Source: Mycolicibacterium hippocampi (GTDB lineage Bacteria; Actinomycetota; Actinomycetes; Mycobacteriales; Mycobacteriaceae). Taken from it: 64,000 nt of DNA. The stretch is taken from assembly GCF_010723735.1 (NCBI RefSeq), contig NZ_BLLB01000002.1, forward strand, positions 2,542,001 to 2,606,000, in the 5' to 3' direction. Below are positions 1 to 9,641 of the stretch, piece by piece. The position numbers and the translations under genes are program-made. Within the stretch, counting starts at the first letter, position 1. Every line of letters starts with the position of its first letter. The notes beneath the pieces were generated by a model, which saw only the letters and a program-made list of their open reading frames with translations, searched no databases and had not been told where the DNA came from.

Positions 1-641
1 GCCAGCAGCGCGGAGGCGAGGTCCTTGTCGATGACGGCTTCGACGCCACGCAGGTCCCCGCGTTCGTCGTACATGGTCGGGATACCGCCACCACCGGCAC
101 AGATCACGATCGTGCCGTGCTCGACCAGGTTTCGGATCGGTCCGATCTCGAAGATTCGCTTGGGTTTCGGGCTGGGCACCACCCGCCGGAACATGTCACC
201 GTCGGCGGCGATGGTCCAGCCGCTGGCCGCTCGCAGTCGCTCTGCTGTGGCCCGGTCGTAGACCGGCCCGATCGGCTTGGTGGGGTGGTCGAACGCGGGG
301 TCGCCGCGGTCGACCTCGATCATCGTCAGCAGGGTGGCCAGCGACTGCTCAGCCGGCAGCAGGTTGCCCAACTCCTGCTCGATGACGTAGCCGATCATCG
401 CCTCGGTCTGGGCCCCGAGCACATCGAGTGGGTAGGGCGCCACCTCGTGGTAGGCCGCGGCCTGCAGCGCCAACAGCCCGACCTGGGGTCCGTTGCCGTG
501 CGCCACGACGATCTCGTTCCCCGCGGTGATGGCGGCGATGCACTCCGCGGCGATGCGGATGTTCGCCCGCTGATTGTCCGCGGTCATCGGTTGGCCCCGC
601 TTCAACAGCGCGTTCCCGCCCAGCGCGATCACGATCCTCAC
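1..641 (-). CDS. arcC: Carbamate kinase (ArcC), 3' part cut by window edge
   Basis: Last step of the arginine deiminase pathway: carbamoyl phosphate + ADP gives ATP, CO2 and ammonia, in the cytosol. About 213 codons are visible from a GTG start; the C-terminus lies beyond base 1. The N-terminus reads [16 protein letters not shown], the amino-acid kinase signature, followed by AHGNGPQVG and ICAGGGGIP glycine loops and [13 protein letters not shown], all typical of carbamate kinases. The start lies 6 bp after the arcB stop, so it is the distal gene of the arcD-arcA-arcB-arcC operon. An in-frame upstream start is blocked by a TGA. The call is secure; only completeness is unknown. Confidence 0.95.
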   Translation of the reverse strand, partial: MRIVIALGGNALLKRGQPMTADNQRANIRIAAECIAAITAGNEIVVAHGNGPQVGLLALQAAAYHEVAPYPLDVLGAQTEAMIGYVIEQELGNLLPAEQSLATLLTMIEVDRGDPAFDHPTKPIGPVYDRATAERLRAASGWTIAADGDMFRRVVPSPKPKRIFEIGPIRNLVEHGTIVICAGGGGIPTMYDERGDLRGVEAVIDKDLASALL

Positions 642-647
642 AACGGA

Positions 648-1652
648 TCAGCTCAGTGCCGAGACGAGCACGGCCTTGATGGTGTGCATCCGGTTCTCCG
701 CCTGCTCGAAGGCGATGTTGACCGGGCTCTCGAAGACATCCTCGGTGACCTCGATCCCGTTGGACAGCACCGGATACTGGGCCGCGATCTTGGCGCCGAG
801 TGTCGTCTCGCAGTTGTGGTAGGCCGGCAGGCAGTGCATGAACTTCACCCGCGGGTTGGCGGCTGCCTTGATCAGCGCCGAGTTCACCTGGAAGGGGAGC
901 AGCATGTCGATCCGCTCACCCCACGTCTCCAGCGGTTCCCCCATCGACACCCACACATCGGTGTGGATGAAGTCGACCTCGCTGACCGCCTCGCCCGGAT
1001 CATCGGTGATGGTGATCCTCGCCCCGGATGCGGCGGCGAAGTCCTGGCACATCGCCACGTGGGCATCGCTGGGCCACAGTTGCTTCGGCGCGCCGATGCG
1101 GACATCCATTCCCAGTTTGGCTCCCACCAGCAACAGGGAGTTGGCCATGTTGTTGCGGCCGTCGCCGACAAACGCATACGAGATGTCGTGCAACGGTTTC
1201 GGGCAGTGCTCGGTCATGGTCAGCACGTCGGCGAGCATCTGGGTCGGGTGGAACTCGTCGGTGAGCCCGTTGAAAACGGGCACCCCTGCGTACTCTGCGA
1301 GTTCGTCGACGGTCTCCTGGGCGGCGCCCCGGTACTCGATGGCGTCGTACATCCGGCCCAGCACCCGTGCGGTGTCCTTCATCGACTCCTTGTGCCCGAT
1401 CTGCGACGACGTCGGATCGATGTAGGTGACGTGAGCGCCCTCGTCGTACGCGGCGACCTCGAATGCACAGCGGGTACGGGTGGACGTCTTCTCGAAGATC
1501 AGCGCGATGTTCTTGCCCGCCAGGCTGTTACGCGGACTGCCTGAATATTTGGCGCGCTTGAGATCGCGCGCCAGATCGAGCAGATAGTGCAGGTCCCGAT
1601 CGGTGTGGTGAACGAGGCTGAGCAGGCTGCGGTTTCGGGTGTTGAATGCCAT
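648..1652 (-). CDS. arcB: Ornithine carbamoyltransferase, catabolic (ArcB/ArgF family)
   Basis: Catalyses citrulline + phosphate to ornithine + carbamoyl phosphate in the catabolic direction, as judged from its place between arcA and arcC. The 334-residue protein has full family length. It shows the carbamoyl-phosphate loop STRTR at residues 57-61, the HPTQ motif at 135-138 and the MHCLPA ornithine-binding motif near residue 270. By sequence alone it could equally be called anabolic argF; the operon context favours arcB. It follows arcA by about 12 bp. Confidence 0.95.
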   Translation of the reverse strand: MAFNTRNRSLLSLVHHTDRDLHYLLDLARDLKRAKYSGSPRNSLAGKNIALIFEKTSTRTRCAFEVAAYDEGAHVTYIDPTSSQIGHKESMKDTARVLGRMYDAIEYRGAAQETVDELAEYAGVPVFNGLTDEFHPTQMLADVLTMTEHCPKPLHDISYAFVGDGRNNMANSLLLVGAKLGMDVRIGAPKQLWPSDAHVAMCQDFAAASGARITITDDPGEAVSEVDFIHTDVWVSMGEPLETWGERIDMLLPFQVNSALIKAAANPRVKFMHCLPAYHNCETTLGAKIAAQYPVLSNGIEVTEDVFESPVNIAFEQAENRMHTIKAVLVSALS

Positions 1653-1664
1653 GGCAGATGTCCT

Positions 1665-2924
1665 TCAGGTGTAGAGCGGGTCGCGCAGGATCGGACAGGT
1701 CATGCACCGGCCACCGCCGCGGCCGCGGCCCAGCTCGCTGGCGTCGATGGTGACGACCTCCACCCCGGCCTTACGCAGGGCGGTGTTGGTCAGGGTGTTG
1801 CGGTCGTAGCCGATGACCACGCCCGGTTCGAGCGCGACCACGTTGTTGCCGTCATCCCACTGTTCGCGCTGCACGCCGTAGACATCACCGGCGGTGGTGA
1901 CGACCCGGAACTCCACACCGACGGCGTCGCCGATCGTCTCGATCAGGCCCCGGGGTTCGCGCCGGACGTCCAAGCCGGATGGTGAGCTGTCGTCGGGCCG
2001 AAGGCTGATCGGCACGATCCCGTCGACGATCGGCGCGAACACCGTCACCAGGTCGCGGTCGCAGAAGGTGAACACCGTGTCCAGGTGCATCGCCGAACGG
2101 GTCTTCGGCAGGCTGGCGACGATCACCCGTTCGGCCGCCCCGGCGGCGAACAAGTTGCGGGCCACCTGCGTGATCGCCTGGTGGGAGGATCTCTCGCCCA
2201 TGCCGATCACGACGAGCCCCTTGCCGATCGGCATCACGTCGCCGCCCTCGAGGGTGGCCAGGCCGCGATCGGCGGGCAGTCCGTCGGGATCGCCCAGCCA
2301 CACGTTGTACTCCTGATCCGCGAAGGCAGGGTGGAACCTGTAGACGGCGGTGGTGAGCAGCGTCTCGCGGCGCCGTGCCGGCCAGTACATCGGGTTGAGC
2401 GTCACGCCGTCGAAGATCCAGGCGGAGTTGTCGCGCATGAACTGTGTGTTCGGTAGCGGCCGGACGACAAACCCTGCGGGGTCCAACTCGTTGAACAGCG
2501 ACAGGAAGCCGCTGTCCACCTCGTCGATCACGTCCTGGTAGGCCACGCCGCCGATCAGGAACTCCGCCAGCCGGTCCGGCGACAGTTCGGTCAGCCAGGA
2601 CCGGATCTCCCGGGTGAGCGCCGGTCCGACGAGGTCGTCGGTCACCGTGCGATCCAGCACCCACTCGCGGGCGTCGGGCTTGGCCACGACGTCGCCGAGC
2701 AGATCCTGGAGCTCGAGCACCTCGACGCCGCGGTCGACCATCTTGGCGACGAAGTCGAAGTGGTCACGTCGGGCCTGCTGCAGCCAGATGACGTCGTCGA
2801 ACAGCAACTCGTGACAGTTCTGCGGGGTGAGCCGCTGGTGGGCCAGGCCGGGAGCGCAGACCATGACGCGACGCAGCTTGCCGGCCTCCGACCAGACGCC
2901 GAGCCGGGATTCGGTCGCGCTCAC
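1665..2924 (-). CDS. arcA: Arginine deiminase
   Basis: Hydrolyses arginine to citrulline and ammonia, the first step of the ADI pathway. The GTG start at 2924 gives 419 residues ([13 protein letters not shown]...), matching family length and overlapping the antiporter stop by 4 nt (GTGA), a sign of translational coupling. Key features are [19 protein letters not shown], and the C-terminal [13 protein letters not shown] motif, where Cys407 is the expected nucleophile. The reading frame remains open far upstream, but that part is in the antiporter gene and is not coding in this frame. Confidence 0.96.
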   Translation of the reverse strand: MSATESRLGVWSEAGKLRRVMVCAPGLAHQRLTPQNCHELLFDDVIWLQQARRDHFDFVAKMVDRGVEVLELQDLLGDVVAKPDAREWVLDRTVTDDLVGPALTREIRSWLTELSPDRLAEFLIGGVAYQDVIDEVDSGFLSLFNELDPAGFVVRPLPNTQFMRDNSAWIFDGVTLNPMYWPARRRETLLTTAVYRFHPAFADQEYNVWLGDPDGLPADRGLATLEGGDVMPIGKGLVVIGMGERSSHQAITQVARNLFAAGAAERVIVASLPKTRSAMHLDTVFTFCDRDLVTVFAPIVDGIVPISLRPDDSSPSGLDVRREPRGLIETIGDAVGVEFRVVTTAGDVYGVQREQWDDGNNVVALEPGVVIGYDRNTLTNTALRKAGVEVVTIDASELGRGRGGGRCMTCPILRDPLYT

Positions 2925-4399
2925 AGGACCGACAGGTTTCCGGTTGCCATCAGCACGGCGGCCAGCACCGATGTCAGCGCCACCACCGCCACCACCACGA
3001 ATTCGGGCTTGCTGAACGCCGGGAGCCGGCTTTCTCGTCGTGCCCACAGGTACAGCGCGGTGCCCGCGAGGTAGAACATCGCCGCCACCAGCAGGTACTG
3101 CCACCCGCCCGCATACACCAGCCACACCGCGTACCCGAGCGCGACGATGCCGATCAGCAGATCGCGGGTGCGTCCACCGCCGGACGCGTACGTCTCGCCG
3201 CGCACCGCCAGCAGCACCTGGTAGGCGGCCGACCACAGGTAGGGCAGCAAGATCAGCGACGTCGCCAGGTACACCAGGTTGGTGTAGGTGCTGGCGTTGG
3301 CCAGAGTCCACAGCAGCAGGGCCTGAACACAGATGTTAGTCAGCCACAAGGCATTTGCCGGTGCGCCGTGAGAGTTCTCCCGAGCCAGCGCCCGCGGCAT
3401 CACATGTTCGAGGGCGGGTAGCCGCAGGATCTCGACACAGAGCATCACCCACGCGATCAGGGCGCCGAGCAGTGAGACCACCAAACCGATCGAGATGAAT
3501 GCCGCGCCCCAGGCGCCCACCTCGTTCTCCAGCACCCCGGCCATCGACGGATCGGCGACCCCGGCGAGCTCGGCCTGGGTCATCAGGCCGTACGACAGCA
3601 GGTTGACCATCAGCAACAGGGCCAACACCCCGACGAAGCCGAGCACCGTGGCGCGGCCGACATCGCGACGCTTGGCGGCACGCTGCGAGTACACGGCGGC
3701 ACCCTCGATGCCGATGAACACCCACACGGTCACCAGCATCATGTTCTTGACCTGGGTCATCGTGTCCCCGAGCGGCGCACCGTCGATCTCCGCCGTGCGG
3801 CCCCAGAAGTCGGCGCTGAACAGTCCGGCCCGGAACCCGACGGCGGCGATCGCGATGAACACCAGGATCGGGACCACCTTCGCGATGGTCACCACCACGT
3901 TGACCGCCGCGGCCGTTTGGATGCCGCGAAGCGTCAGGAAGTGCACGACCCACAACACGATCGAGGCGCCGATGATCGCGGGAACGGTTGCGCCGCCCTC
4001 GAACCCAGGGAAGAAGTAGCCCAGAGTCGAGAACAACAGCACGAGATAGGCCACGTTGCCGACCCACGCCGACACCCAATAGCCGAACGCCGAGGTGAAC
4101 CCGATGTAGTTGCCGAAACCGGCGCGGGCGTACCCGTAGACACCGCCGTCGACGTCCGGTTTGCGGCTGGCCAGGGTCTGGAAGACGAATGCCAGGGTCA
4201 ACATGCCGACCCCGGTGATCGCCCAACCGATGAGCAGTGGGCCCGGGGCCGCACTGCCGGCCATCTGCGAAGGCAGCGCGAAGATTCCGCTGCCGATCAT
4301 CGAACCGACGACGATCGCGGTCAGGGCGGCCAGGCCCAGGCCGGGTTTCGCACCGGTGGAGCGGGCTTCAGGGGGTGGAGACACCAGTGTCTCGGACAT
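2921..4399 (-). CDS. APC-family arginine/ornithine antiporter (ArcD-like)
   Basis: Twelve-helix amino acid-polyamine-organocation transporter of the basic amino acid antiporter group, expected to import arginine in exchange for ornithine. The N-terminus carries the APC signature [19 protein letters not shown] in the first helix; successive hydrophobic segments span the protein. The ATG at 4399 (MSETLVSPP) is preceded by GGAGG at good spacing, so an in-frame ATG 13 codons upstream is rejected. It heads the arcD-arcA-arcB-arcC operon. Substrate is inferred from context. A weak DosR-like box lies about 80 bp upstream. Confidence 0.88.
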   Translation of the reverse strand: MSETLVSPPPEARSTGAKPGLGLAALTAIVVGSMIGSGIFALPSQMAGSAAPGPLLIGWAITGVGMLTLAFVFQTLASRKPDVDGGVYGYARAGFGNYIGFTSAFGYWVSAWVGNVAYLVLLFSTLGYFFPGFEGGATVPAIIGASIVLWVVHFLTLRGIQTAAAVNVVVTIAKVVPILVFIAIAAVGFRAGLFSADFWGRTAEIDGAPLGDTMTQVKNMMLVTVWVFIGIEGAAVYSQRAAKRRDVGRATVLGFVGVLALLLMVNLLSYGLMTQAELAGVADPSMAGVLENEVGAWGAAFISIGLVVSLLGALIAWVMLCVEILRLPALEHVMPRALARENSHGAPANALWLTNICVQALLLWTLANASTYTNLVYLATSLILLPYLWSAAYQVLLAVRGETYASGGGRTRDLLIGIVALGYAVWLVYAGGWQYLLVAAMFYLAGTALYLWARRESRLPAFSKPEFVVVAVVALTSVLAAVLMATGNLSVL

Positions 4400-4479
4400 C
4401 GTCGTCCTCCATGCTCGAGTGGTGGTGTGCCAGATCACACCGCGCCACCGACGCTATGGACACCACCGGCGTGCAGAGA

Positions 4480-4494
4480 GGAGGCTTTGGTCCT
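4480..4494 (-). promoter_or_regulatory. Weak DosR-like box upstream of arc operon
   Basis: Read on the minus strand the site is AGGACCAAAGCCTCC. It keeps the GGACCAAAG core of GGGACCAAAGGCCCT but has about three mismatches elsewhere. It lies 81-95 bp upstream of the antiporter start, a usual distance. It is degenerate, so it is only suggestive. Confidence 0.4.
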
Positions 4495-4531
4495 CGGTTT
4501 CGGACGCTTAGGTCACCTGCCCGCGCCGCGG

Positions 4532-4882
4532 CTACGAGCCGGCTTGTGGGGAAGTGGATTTCGCCACGGTCAGCAGCACACTGGAACCCTCGACGGCCTC
4601 CAGTGAGTGGCGTGAATCCGGCACGATGATGAGATCCCCGGCGGAACCCTCCCAGCTGTCGTCACCGGCGATCAGCCGTACGCGTCCATGCAGGACGTGG
4701 ACGGTGGCTTCGCCGGGATTCTGGTGTTCGTCCAGCTTCTGACCAGCCACCAGTGCGATCACGGTCTGCCGCAGGACGTGTTCGTGGCCGCCGTACACGG
4801 TGTGTGCACTACGCCCGCTGGAAGCACGTTCAGCGCCTGCCAGCTGCTCGCGGGCCAACGCCGTCAGCGAGATCTTGTTCAT
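4532..4882 (-). CDS. Small cupin-domain protein
   Basis: A 116-residue single cupin barrel, with a start at MNKISLTAL preceded by GGAGG; a longer in-frame start is not supported. The barrel motifs are visible: LDEHQNPGEATVHVLHGRVRL (first cupin motif, with His and Glu ligands) and GDLIIVPDSRHSLEA (second motif, with His). Such small cupins bind a metal and may sense or detoxify small molecules; the specific role is unknown. It lies between the arc operon and the divergent hox operon, and may be a metal- or redox-linked accessory. Confidence 0.8.
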   Translation of the reverse strand: MNKISLTALAREQLAGAERASSGRSAHTVYGGHEHVLRQTVIALVAGQKLDEHQNPGEATVHVLHGRVRLIAGDDSWEGSAGDLIIVPDSRHSLEAVEGSSVLLTVAKSTSPQAGS

Positions 4883-4972
4883 GGACCCTCCTCGGTCGGG
4901 TCGTGCCCGGACAGTCGTCGAACTGTTCACCGTATCTCTTGGACCAGACCAGTTCCGGCACGATGTCGCAAA

Positions 4973-4993
4973 GTGACCAAATGCCCTGGTCAC
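4973..4993. promoter_or_regulatory. Perfect inverted repeat in hoxF leader, DosR-like
   Basis: GTGACCA (4973-4979) and its exact reverse complement TGGTCAC (4987-4993) flank a 7-nt spacer. The left part also reads GTGACCAAATGCCCT, a two-mismatch match to the DosR-box form GGGACCAAAGGCCCT. It ends about 20-30 bp before the hoxF start codon, so it could be an operator that blocks transcription or translation, or a DosR site close to the promoter. Confidence 0.5.
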
Positions 4994-5012
4994 TCCTCAG
5001 CAACAGAGGAAG

Positions 5013-6833
5013 ATGGTTTCGGTGAACCCGGACATCGACGCCGTGCTGCGGCGCTATGGCTTCGACGGCACCCGGCTGATCGACATCCTCTGGGACATCC
5101 AGAATCTGTACGGCTACATTCCCGATGACCACCTCCCGCCGATGGCGACCGCGTTGAACCGGACTGCACGTGACATCGCGGAGACGGCGTCGTTCTACCA
5201 CTTCTTCCACACCGAGCCGTCAGGCAGGTACCGCATTTTTCTGAGCAACACGGTGATCGCCAAATCACGCGGATACCAGGCGGTGCACGACGCGCTGGAG
5301 CATGAGACAGGGGTCCGCTTCGGCGAGACCGGGACAGGGATGTTCGGCCTGTTCGAGACGCCGTGCATCGGGCTCAGTGACCAGGAGCCGGCGATGTTGC
5401 TCGACGACGTGGTGTTCACCCGGGTGACGCCCGACAGCGTCGCAGACATCATCGGCCAGTTGAAGACGGGCAGAACCCCCGCGGACATCGCCAACCCGGC
5501 CGGGCTTCCCGCTGACGACGTCGGCTATGTCGACAGCCTGGTGGAGTCCAACGTCCACACCCGCGGCCCGGTGTTCTTCTGCGGTCAGGTCGATCACCAG
5601 GTGACACTGAAGCGCTGCCTCGCCGGTACCCCTGAGCAGATCATCGACGCCATCACCGAGTCAGGGCTGCGCGGATACGGGGGTGCCGGCTTCGCCACCG
5701 GGCTGAAGTGGCGGCTGTGCCGGGCTGCGCCGGGCGCCGACAAATATGTCATCTGCAACGCCGACGAGGGTGAACCCGGCACGTTCAAGGACCGGGCGCT
5801 GCTCACCCGCTCACCCAAGGACGTTTTCACCGGTATGGTCGTCGCCGCCTACGCGATCGGCGCCAGGCACGGGATCATCTATCTACGAGCCGAATACATC
5901 TACCTCCGGCGGTATCTGGAACGCCAGCTGCAGGAACTCCGCGACGACGGACTCCTCGGATCCGATGTCGGTGGGCTGCCGGGCTTCGATTTCGACATCC
6001 GCATCCAGATGGGCGCCGGCGCCTACGTCTGTGGCGAAGAGTCCGCACTGATCGAATCCTGCGAGGGCAACCGGGGGACACCGCGGCTGAAACCGCCCTA
6101 CCCGATCCAGCAGGGATACCTCGGCAACCCCACCTGCGTGAACAACGTCGAAACCTTTGCTGCCGCAGGTCGGGTCGCGGCCGAAGGCGCCGAATGGTTC
6201 CGCAGTATGGGTACACCCACCTCGGCAGGCACGCGCCTGCTGAGCGTCGCCGGCGACTGCGGCCGACCGGGCGTCTACGAGGTCGAATGGGGTATCACCC
6301 TCGACGAAGTGCTGGCCATGGTCGGCGCCCAGGACGCTCGGGCGGTCCAGATCAGTGGCCCTTCGGGGGAGTGCCTCTCGGTGAAGGCCGACGGTCACCG
6401 CCGGATCGCGTACGAAGACATCCCCTGCAACGGCGCCGTCACCGTCTTCGATGCCACCCGCGACCTGCTCGACTGCGTCAAGGACTACACCCGGTTCTTC
6501 CGCGACGAATCCTGCGGCATCTGTGTTCCGTGCCGGGCGGGCACCGTCGATCTGCACGAGAAGATGGAGCGCATCCTCGCGGGTGTCGCGGTCCAGAGCG
6601 ACCTGGACGACGCGGCCAGTTGGGGAGCCCTGGTCCAAAGGACCAGCCGGTGTGGACTCGGGGCCACCGCAGCCAATCCGATCCTGACGAGTCTGAACAA
6701 GTTTCCGGAGATGTATCGCAGCAGGCTGCGGGGCGGGGAGACAGACGTCCTGCTGCCGTCGTTCGACCTCCAGGCGGCCCTCGCCGGATACGGCGATGCA
6801 CTCACCGAATTGGGAACGGATCCGACGACATGA
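5013..6833 (+). CDS. hoxF: NAD-reducing [NiFe] hydrogenase diaphorase subunit HoxF (NuoE-NuoF fusion)
   Basis: NADH/FMN-binding subunit of a cytosolic group 3d (bidirectional, NAD-linked) hydrogenase. Residues 1-165 resemble NuoE; residues 180-590 resemble NuoF with RGYGGAGFATGLKW (NADH loop, about 220), CNADEGEPGTFKDRA (FMN, about 248-262), GAYVCGEESALIES, and a [4Fe-4S] site ESCGICVPC plus SRCGLG (Cys501, 504, 507, 547). In the NuoE part only Cys118 (TPCIGLSDQEP) remains of the four expected [2Fe-2S] ligands. The ATG at 5013 has AGAGGA only 2 nt upstream; an in-frame GTG at 5022 has better spacing and may be the true start. First gene of the operon; its stop overlaps hoxU (ATGA). Confidence 0.95.
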   Translation: MVSVNPDIDAVLRRYGFDGTRLIDILWDIQNLYGYIPDDHLPPMATALNRTARDIAETASFYHFFHTEPSGRYRIFLSNTVIAKSRGYQAVHDALEHETGVRFGETGTGMFGLFETPCIGLSDQEPAMLLDDVVFTRVTPDSVADIIGQLKTGRTPADIANPAGLPADDVGYVDSLVESNVHTRGPVFFCGQVDHQVTLKRCLAGTPEQIIDAITESGLRGYGGAGFATGLKWRLCRAAPGADKYVICNADEGEPGTFKDRALLTRSPKDVFTGMVVAAYAIGARHGIIYLRAEYIYLRRYLERQLQELRDDGLLGSDVGGLPGFDFDIRIQMGAGAYVCGEESALIESCEGNRGTPRLKPPYPIQQGYLGNPTCVNNVETFAAAGRVAAEGAEWFRSMGTPTSAGTRLLSVAGDCGRPGVYEVEWGITLDEVLAMVGAQDARAVQISGPSGECLSVKADGHRRIAYEDIPCNGAVTVFDATRDLLDCVKDYTRFFRDESCGICVPCRAGTVDLHEKMERILAGVAVQSDLDDAASWGALVQRTSRCGLGATAANPILTSLNKFPEMYRSRLRGGETDVLLPSFDLQAALAGYGDALTELGTDPTT

Positions 6834-7543
6834 GCATCCGAATCGAGATCGACGGAACTCCGGTGTCCACCGAGGAGAATCGCGTCCTGGTCGATGTCGC
6901 CGCGGAGGCAGGTGTGTACATCCCGACACTGTGTTACCTCGAGGGCAAACCATGCCTGGGGACCTGCCGGGCGTGCTCGGTCAAGGTGGACGGCGTCGTG
7001 GTCGCGGCGTGCACGGTTCGGGTGCGCGACGGGATGATCGTCGAGGTCGACGAACCGGAGACCAAAGACATGCGGAAGGCATTGGTGGAGTTGCTCTTCA
7101 CCGAGGGCAACCACAACTGTCCGAGTTGCGAGAAGAGCGGCCGCTGCACTCTCCAGGCGGTCGGCTACGAGGTGGACATGCTGGTGTCCCGCTTCCCGTA
7201 CCGGTTCCCGGTGCGCGAACGCGACCACGCGTCCGAGCGGATCTGGCTCGAGCGGGATCGCTGCATCTTCTGCCAACGGTGCGTGGAATTCGTCCGCGAC
7301 GACGACGGGCAGAAGATCTTCAGCATCAGCCACCGCGGTCGCGAGTCGCGCATCGAAGTTGATGCCGAAAGGGCCGACGCCATGCCGATCGAGCAGGTCC
7401 GCTACGCGGTGGAGATCTGTCCGGTAGGCGCCATCCTGGAAAAGGGGGTCGGATACGACGTGCCCATCGGCCGCCGCAAGTACGAAGTGAAATCCGTTCG
7501 CGACCGGGCCCTCGACCCGGCAGACGAGTCAGAGGCACCGTGA
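6830..7543 (+). CDS. hoxU: Hydrogenase diaphorase small subunit HoxU (NuoG N-terminal type)
   Basis: Electron-relay subunit between HoxF and the hydrogenase module. The 237-residue protein has the NuoG-like arrangement: a plant-ferredoxin-type [2Fe-2S] domain (LCYLEGKPCLGTCRACSV and a later Cys in AACTV), a His-Cys [4Fe-4S] motif EGNHNCPSCEKSGRC, and a [4Fe-4S] motif RCIFCQRCVEF with ICPVGAI near the C-terminus. The start ATG overlaps the hoxF stop by 4 nt and the end overlaps hoxY by 4 nt, so the subunits are translationally coupled. Full-length for HoxU. Confidence 0.95.
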   Translation: MSIRIEIDGTPVSTEENRVLVDVAAEAGVYIPTLCYLEGKPCLGTCRACSVKVDGVVVAACTVRVRDGMIVEVDEPETKDMRKALVELLFTEGNHNCPSCEKSGRCTLQAVGYEVDMLVSRFPYRFPVRERDHASERIWLERDRCIFCQRCVEFVRDDDGQKIFSISHRGRESRIEVDAERADAMPIEQVRYAVEICPVGAILEKGVGYDVPIGRRKYEVKSVRDRALDPADESEAP

Positions 7544-8157
7544 CCGAGGAAACCAGGTCGGACCAACTACCCAAGACGCCACCCGATCCTGCCCTGTCGG
7601 CGGGCCGCGACGGCAAGATCAACGTGGCGATGATCAGTCTGTGCGGCTGCTGGGGATGCACCCTGTCGTTTCTCGACATGGACGAGCGGATCGTGCCGCT
7701 GTTGACGAAAGTCACCATTCACCGGTCCTCGCTCACCGACATCAAACGGATCACCGAACGCTGCGCCATCGGGTTCATCGAAGGTGGTGTCGCCAACGAG
7801 GACAACATCGAGACACTGCGCCATTTCCGGGAGAACTGTGATGTGCTCATCTCCGTCGGCGCCTGTGCCGTCTGGGGCGGCATCCCGGCGATGCGCAATG
7901 TCTTCGAGTTGAAAGACTGTCTGGCGGAGGCCTATCTCGACTCGCCGACAGCGGTCCCGGGCGCCGAACGTGTTGTCCCCTCCCATCCGGACATCCCCCG
8001 GATCACCACCAAGGTCCACCCCTGTCACGAGGTGGTCGAGATGGATTACTTCATCCCCGGCTGCCCCCCGGACGCGGACGCCATCTTCACCGTCCTCGAC
8101 GACCTGATACACGGTCGACCGGTCGTGTTGCCCCGCTCGCTGAACCACTACGACTGA
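7540..8157 (+). CDS. hoxY: [NiFe] hydrogenase small subunit HoxY
   Basis: Small subunit of the hydrogenase module, carrying the proximal [4Fe-4S] cluster that accepts electrons from the NiFe site. The 205-residue protein shows SLCGCWGCTLSF (first Cys motif), GACAVWGG and PGCPPDAD, the three segments that ligate the cluster in the short group 3d small subunits. It has no Tat signal, which fits a cytosolic enzyme. It starts with GTG overlapping the hoxU stop by 4 nt. A gap of 14 bp leads to hoxH. Confidence 0.95.
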   Translation: MTEETRSDQLPKTPPDPALSAGRDGKINVAMISLCGCWGCTLSFLDMDERIVPLLTKVTIHRSSLTDIKRITERCAIGFIEGGVANEDNIETLRHFRENCDVLISVGACAVWGGIPAMRNVFELKDCLAEAYLDSPTAVPGAERVVPSHPDIPRITTKVHPCHEVVEMDYFIPGCPPDADAIFTVLDDLIHGRPVVLPRSLNHYD

Positions 8158-8171
8158 CCTCGGAGACCCGC

Positions 8172-9641
8172 GTGAGCAGAAAACTCGTCATCGACCCGGT
8201 CACTCGGATCGAGGGGCACGGCAAGGTGACCGTGAACCTCGACGACGACGGCAACGTCGTCGATGCCCGGCTGCACGTCGTCGAGTTCCGCGGATTCGAG
8301 AAGTTCGTACAGGGCCATCCGTTCTGGGAGGCGCCGATGCTGATGCAGCGCATCTGCGGAATCTGTTTTGTCAGCCACCACCTCTGTGGCGCAAAGGTTC
8401 TCGACGACATCGTCGGCGTCGGTGTGCACTCGGCAACCGGGATCACGCCGACGGCCGAGAAGATCCGCCGTCTGGGCCACTACGCGCAGATGCTGCAATC
8501 CCATGCGACGGCGTACTTCTACCTCGTTGTCCCCGAGATGATGTTCGGGATGGACGCCGCGCCCGAGCAGCGCAACCTACTCGGCCTCGTCGAGGCCAAC
8601 CCCGAACTCATGCGACGGGTGATCATGCTGCGCAAGTGGGGTCAGGAGGTCATCAAGACCGTCTTCGGGAGGAGGATGCACGGCATCAATTCGGTGCCGG
8701 GAGGTGTCGACAAGAATCTCAGTCGTGCCGAATGTGACCGGCTGCTCAACGGCGAGGACGGTTTGCCATCGCTCGACGAGGTACTCGACTACGCCCAGGA
8801 CGGCCTTCGCCTGTTCTACGACTTCCACGAGAAGAACCGCAGCCAGGTGGACGCTTTCGCGAACGTTCCGGCTCTGAACATGTCCCTGGTCGACGCCGGC
8901 GGCAACGTGGACTATTACCACGGGGCACTGCGGATCGTCGACGAGAACAAGCGCATCGTCCGTGAACTCGACTATCACGACTACCTCGACCACTTCTCGG
9001 AGGCTGTCGAACCGTGGAGTTACATGAAGTTCCCCTTCCTGAAGGAGCTTGGTCGGGAGAAGGGCTCGGTTCGGGTAGGCCCGCTCGCGCGGATGAACGT
9101 CACGAACTCCCTGCCGACCCCACTCGCGCAGCAGGCGTTGGAGCGCTTCCACGCCTACACCGCCGGCGCACCGAACAACATGACGCTGCACACGAACTGG
9201 GCGCGGACCATCGAAGTGCTCCACGCCGCGGAACTGATCGAACAGCTGCTGCGCGACCCCGACCTGCAGAAGGAAGACCTAGTAGTGACACCCGCGGCGG
9301 GCGACTGGGTCGGTGAGGGTGTCGGCGTCGTGGAAGCCCCTCGTGGCACGCTGCTGCATCACTACCGCGCCGGCGCGGAAGGCGACATCACCTTCGCCAA
9401 CCTCATCGTGGCGACCACACACAACAACCAGGTCCTCAACCGCACGGTGCGTTCGGTGGCCGAGGACTACCTGGTGGGCCACGGCGAGATCACCGAAGCG
9501 ATGATGAACGCCATCGAGGTCGGGATTCGGGCGTTCGACCCCTGTCTGAGTTGCGCGACGCACGCGTTCGGGCAGATGCCGCTGATCGTCACCGTCGAAG
9601 GGCCGGCGGGCAACGTGATCAACGAGCGTGTTCGGTCGTGA
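8172..9641 (+). CDS. hoxH: [NiFe] hydrogenase large (catalytic) subunit HoxH
   Basis: Contains the NiFe(CN)2CO site that oxidises or produces H2. L1 motif RICGICFVSHH gives Cys62 and Cys65; L2 motif DPCLSCATH gives Cys458, Cys461 and His464. The 25 residues after His464 form the C-terminal extension removed by the endopeptidase HoxW during maturation. The RICGICxVSHH form and the pairing with HoxFUY place it in group 3d. The GTG start at 8172 is preceded by CGGAG. 489 residues, full length. The stop overlaps hoxW by 4 nt. HypA-F functions needed for cofactor assembly must be supplied from elsewhere. Confidence 0.96.
   Translation: MSRKLVIDPVTRIEGHGKVTVNLDDDGNVVDARLHVVEFRGFEKFVQGHPFWEAPMLMQRICGICFVSHHLCGAKVLDDIVGVGVHSATGITPTAEKIRRLGHYAQMLQSHATAYFYLVVPEMMFGMDAAPEQRNLLGLVEANPELMRRVIMLRKWGQEVIKTVFGRRMHGINSVPGGVDKNLSRAECDRLLNGEDGLPSLDEVLDYAQDGLRLFYDFHEKNRSQVDAFANVPALNMSLVDAGGNVDYYHGALRIVDENKRIVRELDYHDYLDHFSEAVEPWSYMKFPFLKELGREKGSVRVGPLARMNVTNSLPTPLAQQALERFHAYTAGAPNNMTLHTNWARTIEVLHAAELIEQLLRDPDLQKEDLVVTPAAGDWVGEGVGVVEAPRGTLLHHYRAGAEGDITFANLIVATTHNNQVLNRTVRSVAEDYLVGHGEITEAMMNAIEVGIRAFDPCLSCATHAFGQMPLIVTVEGPAGNVINERVRS

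Noticed and set aside
117..1544. Long open frame of 475 codons on the plus strand
   Set aside because: It is antisense to arcC and arcB, whose conserved motifs are complete; the plus-strand product is Arg/His/Gly-rich with no recognisable domain, as expected for a high-GC shadow.
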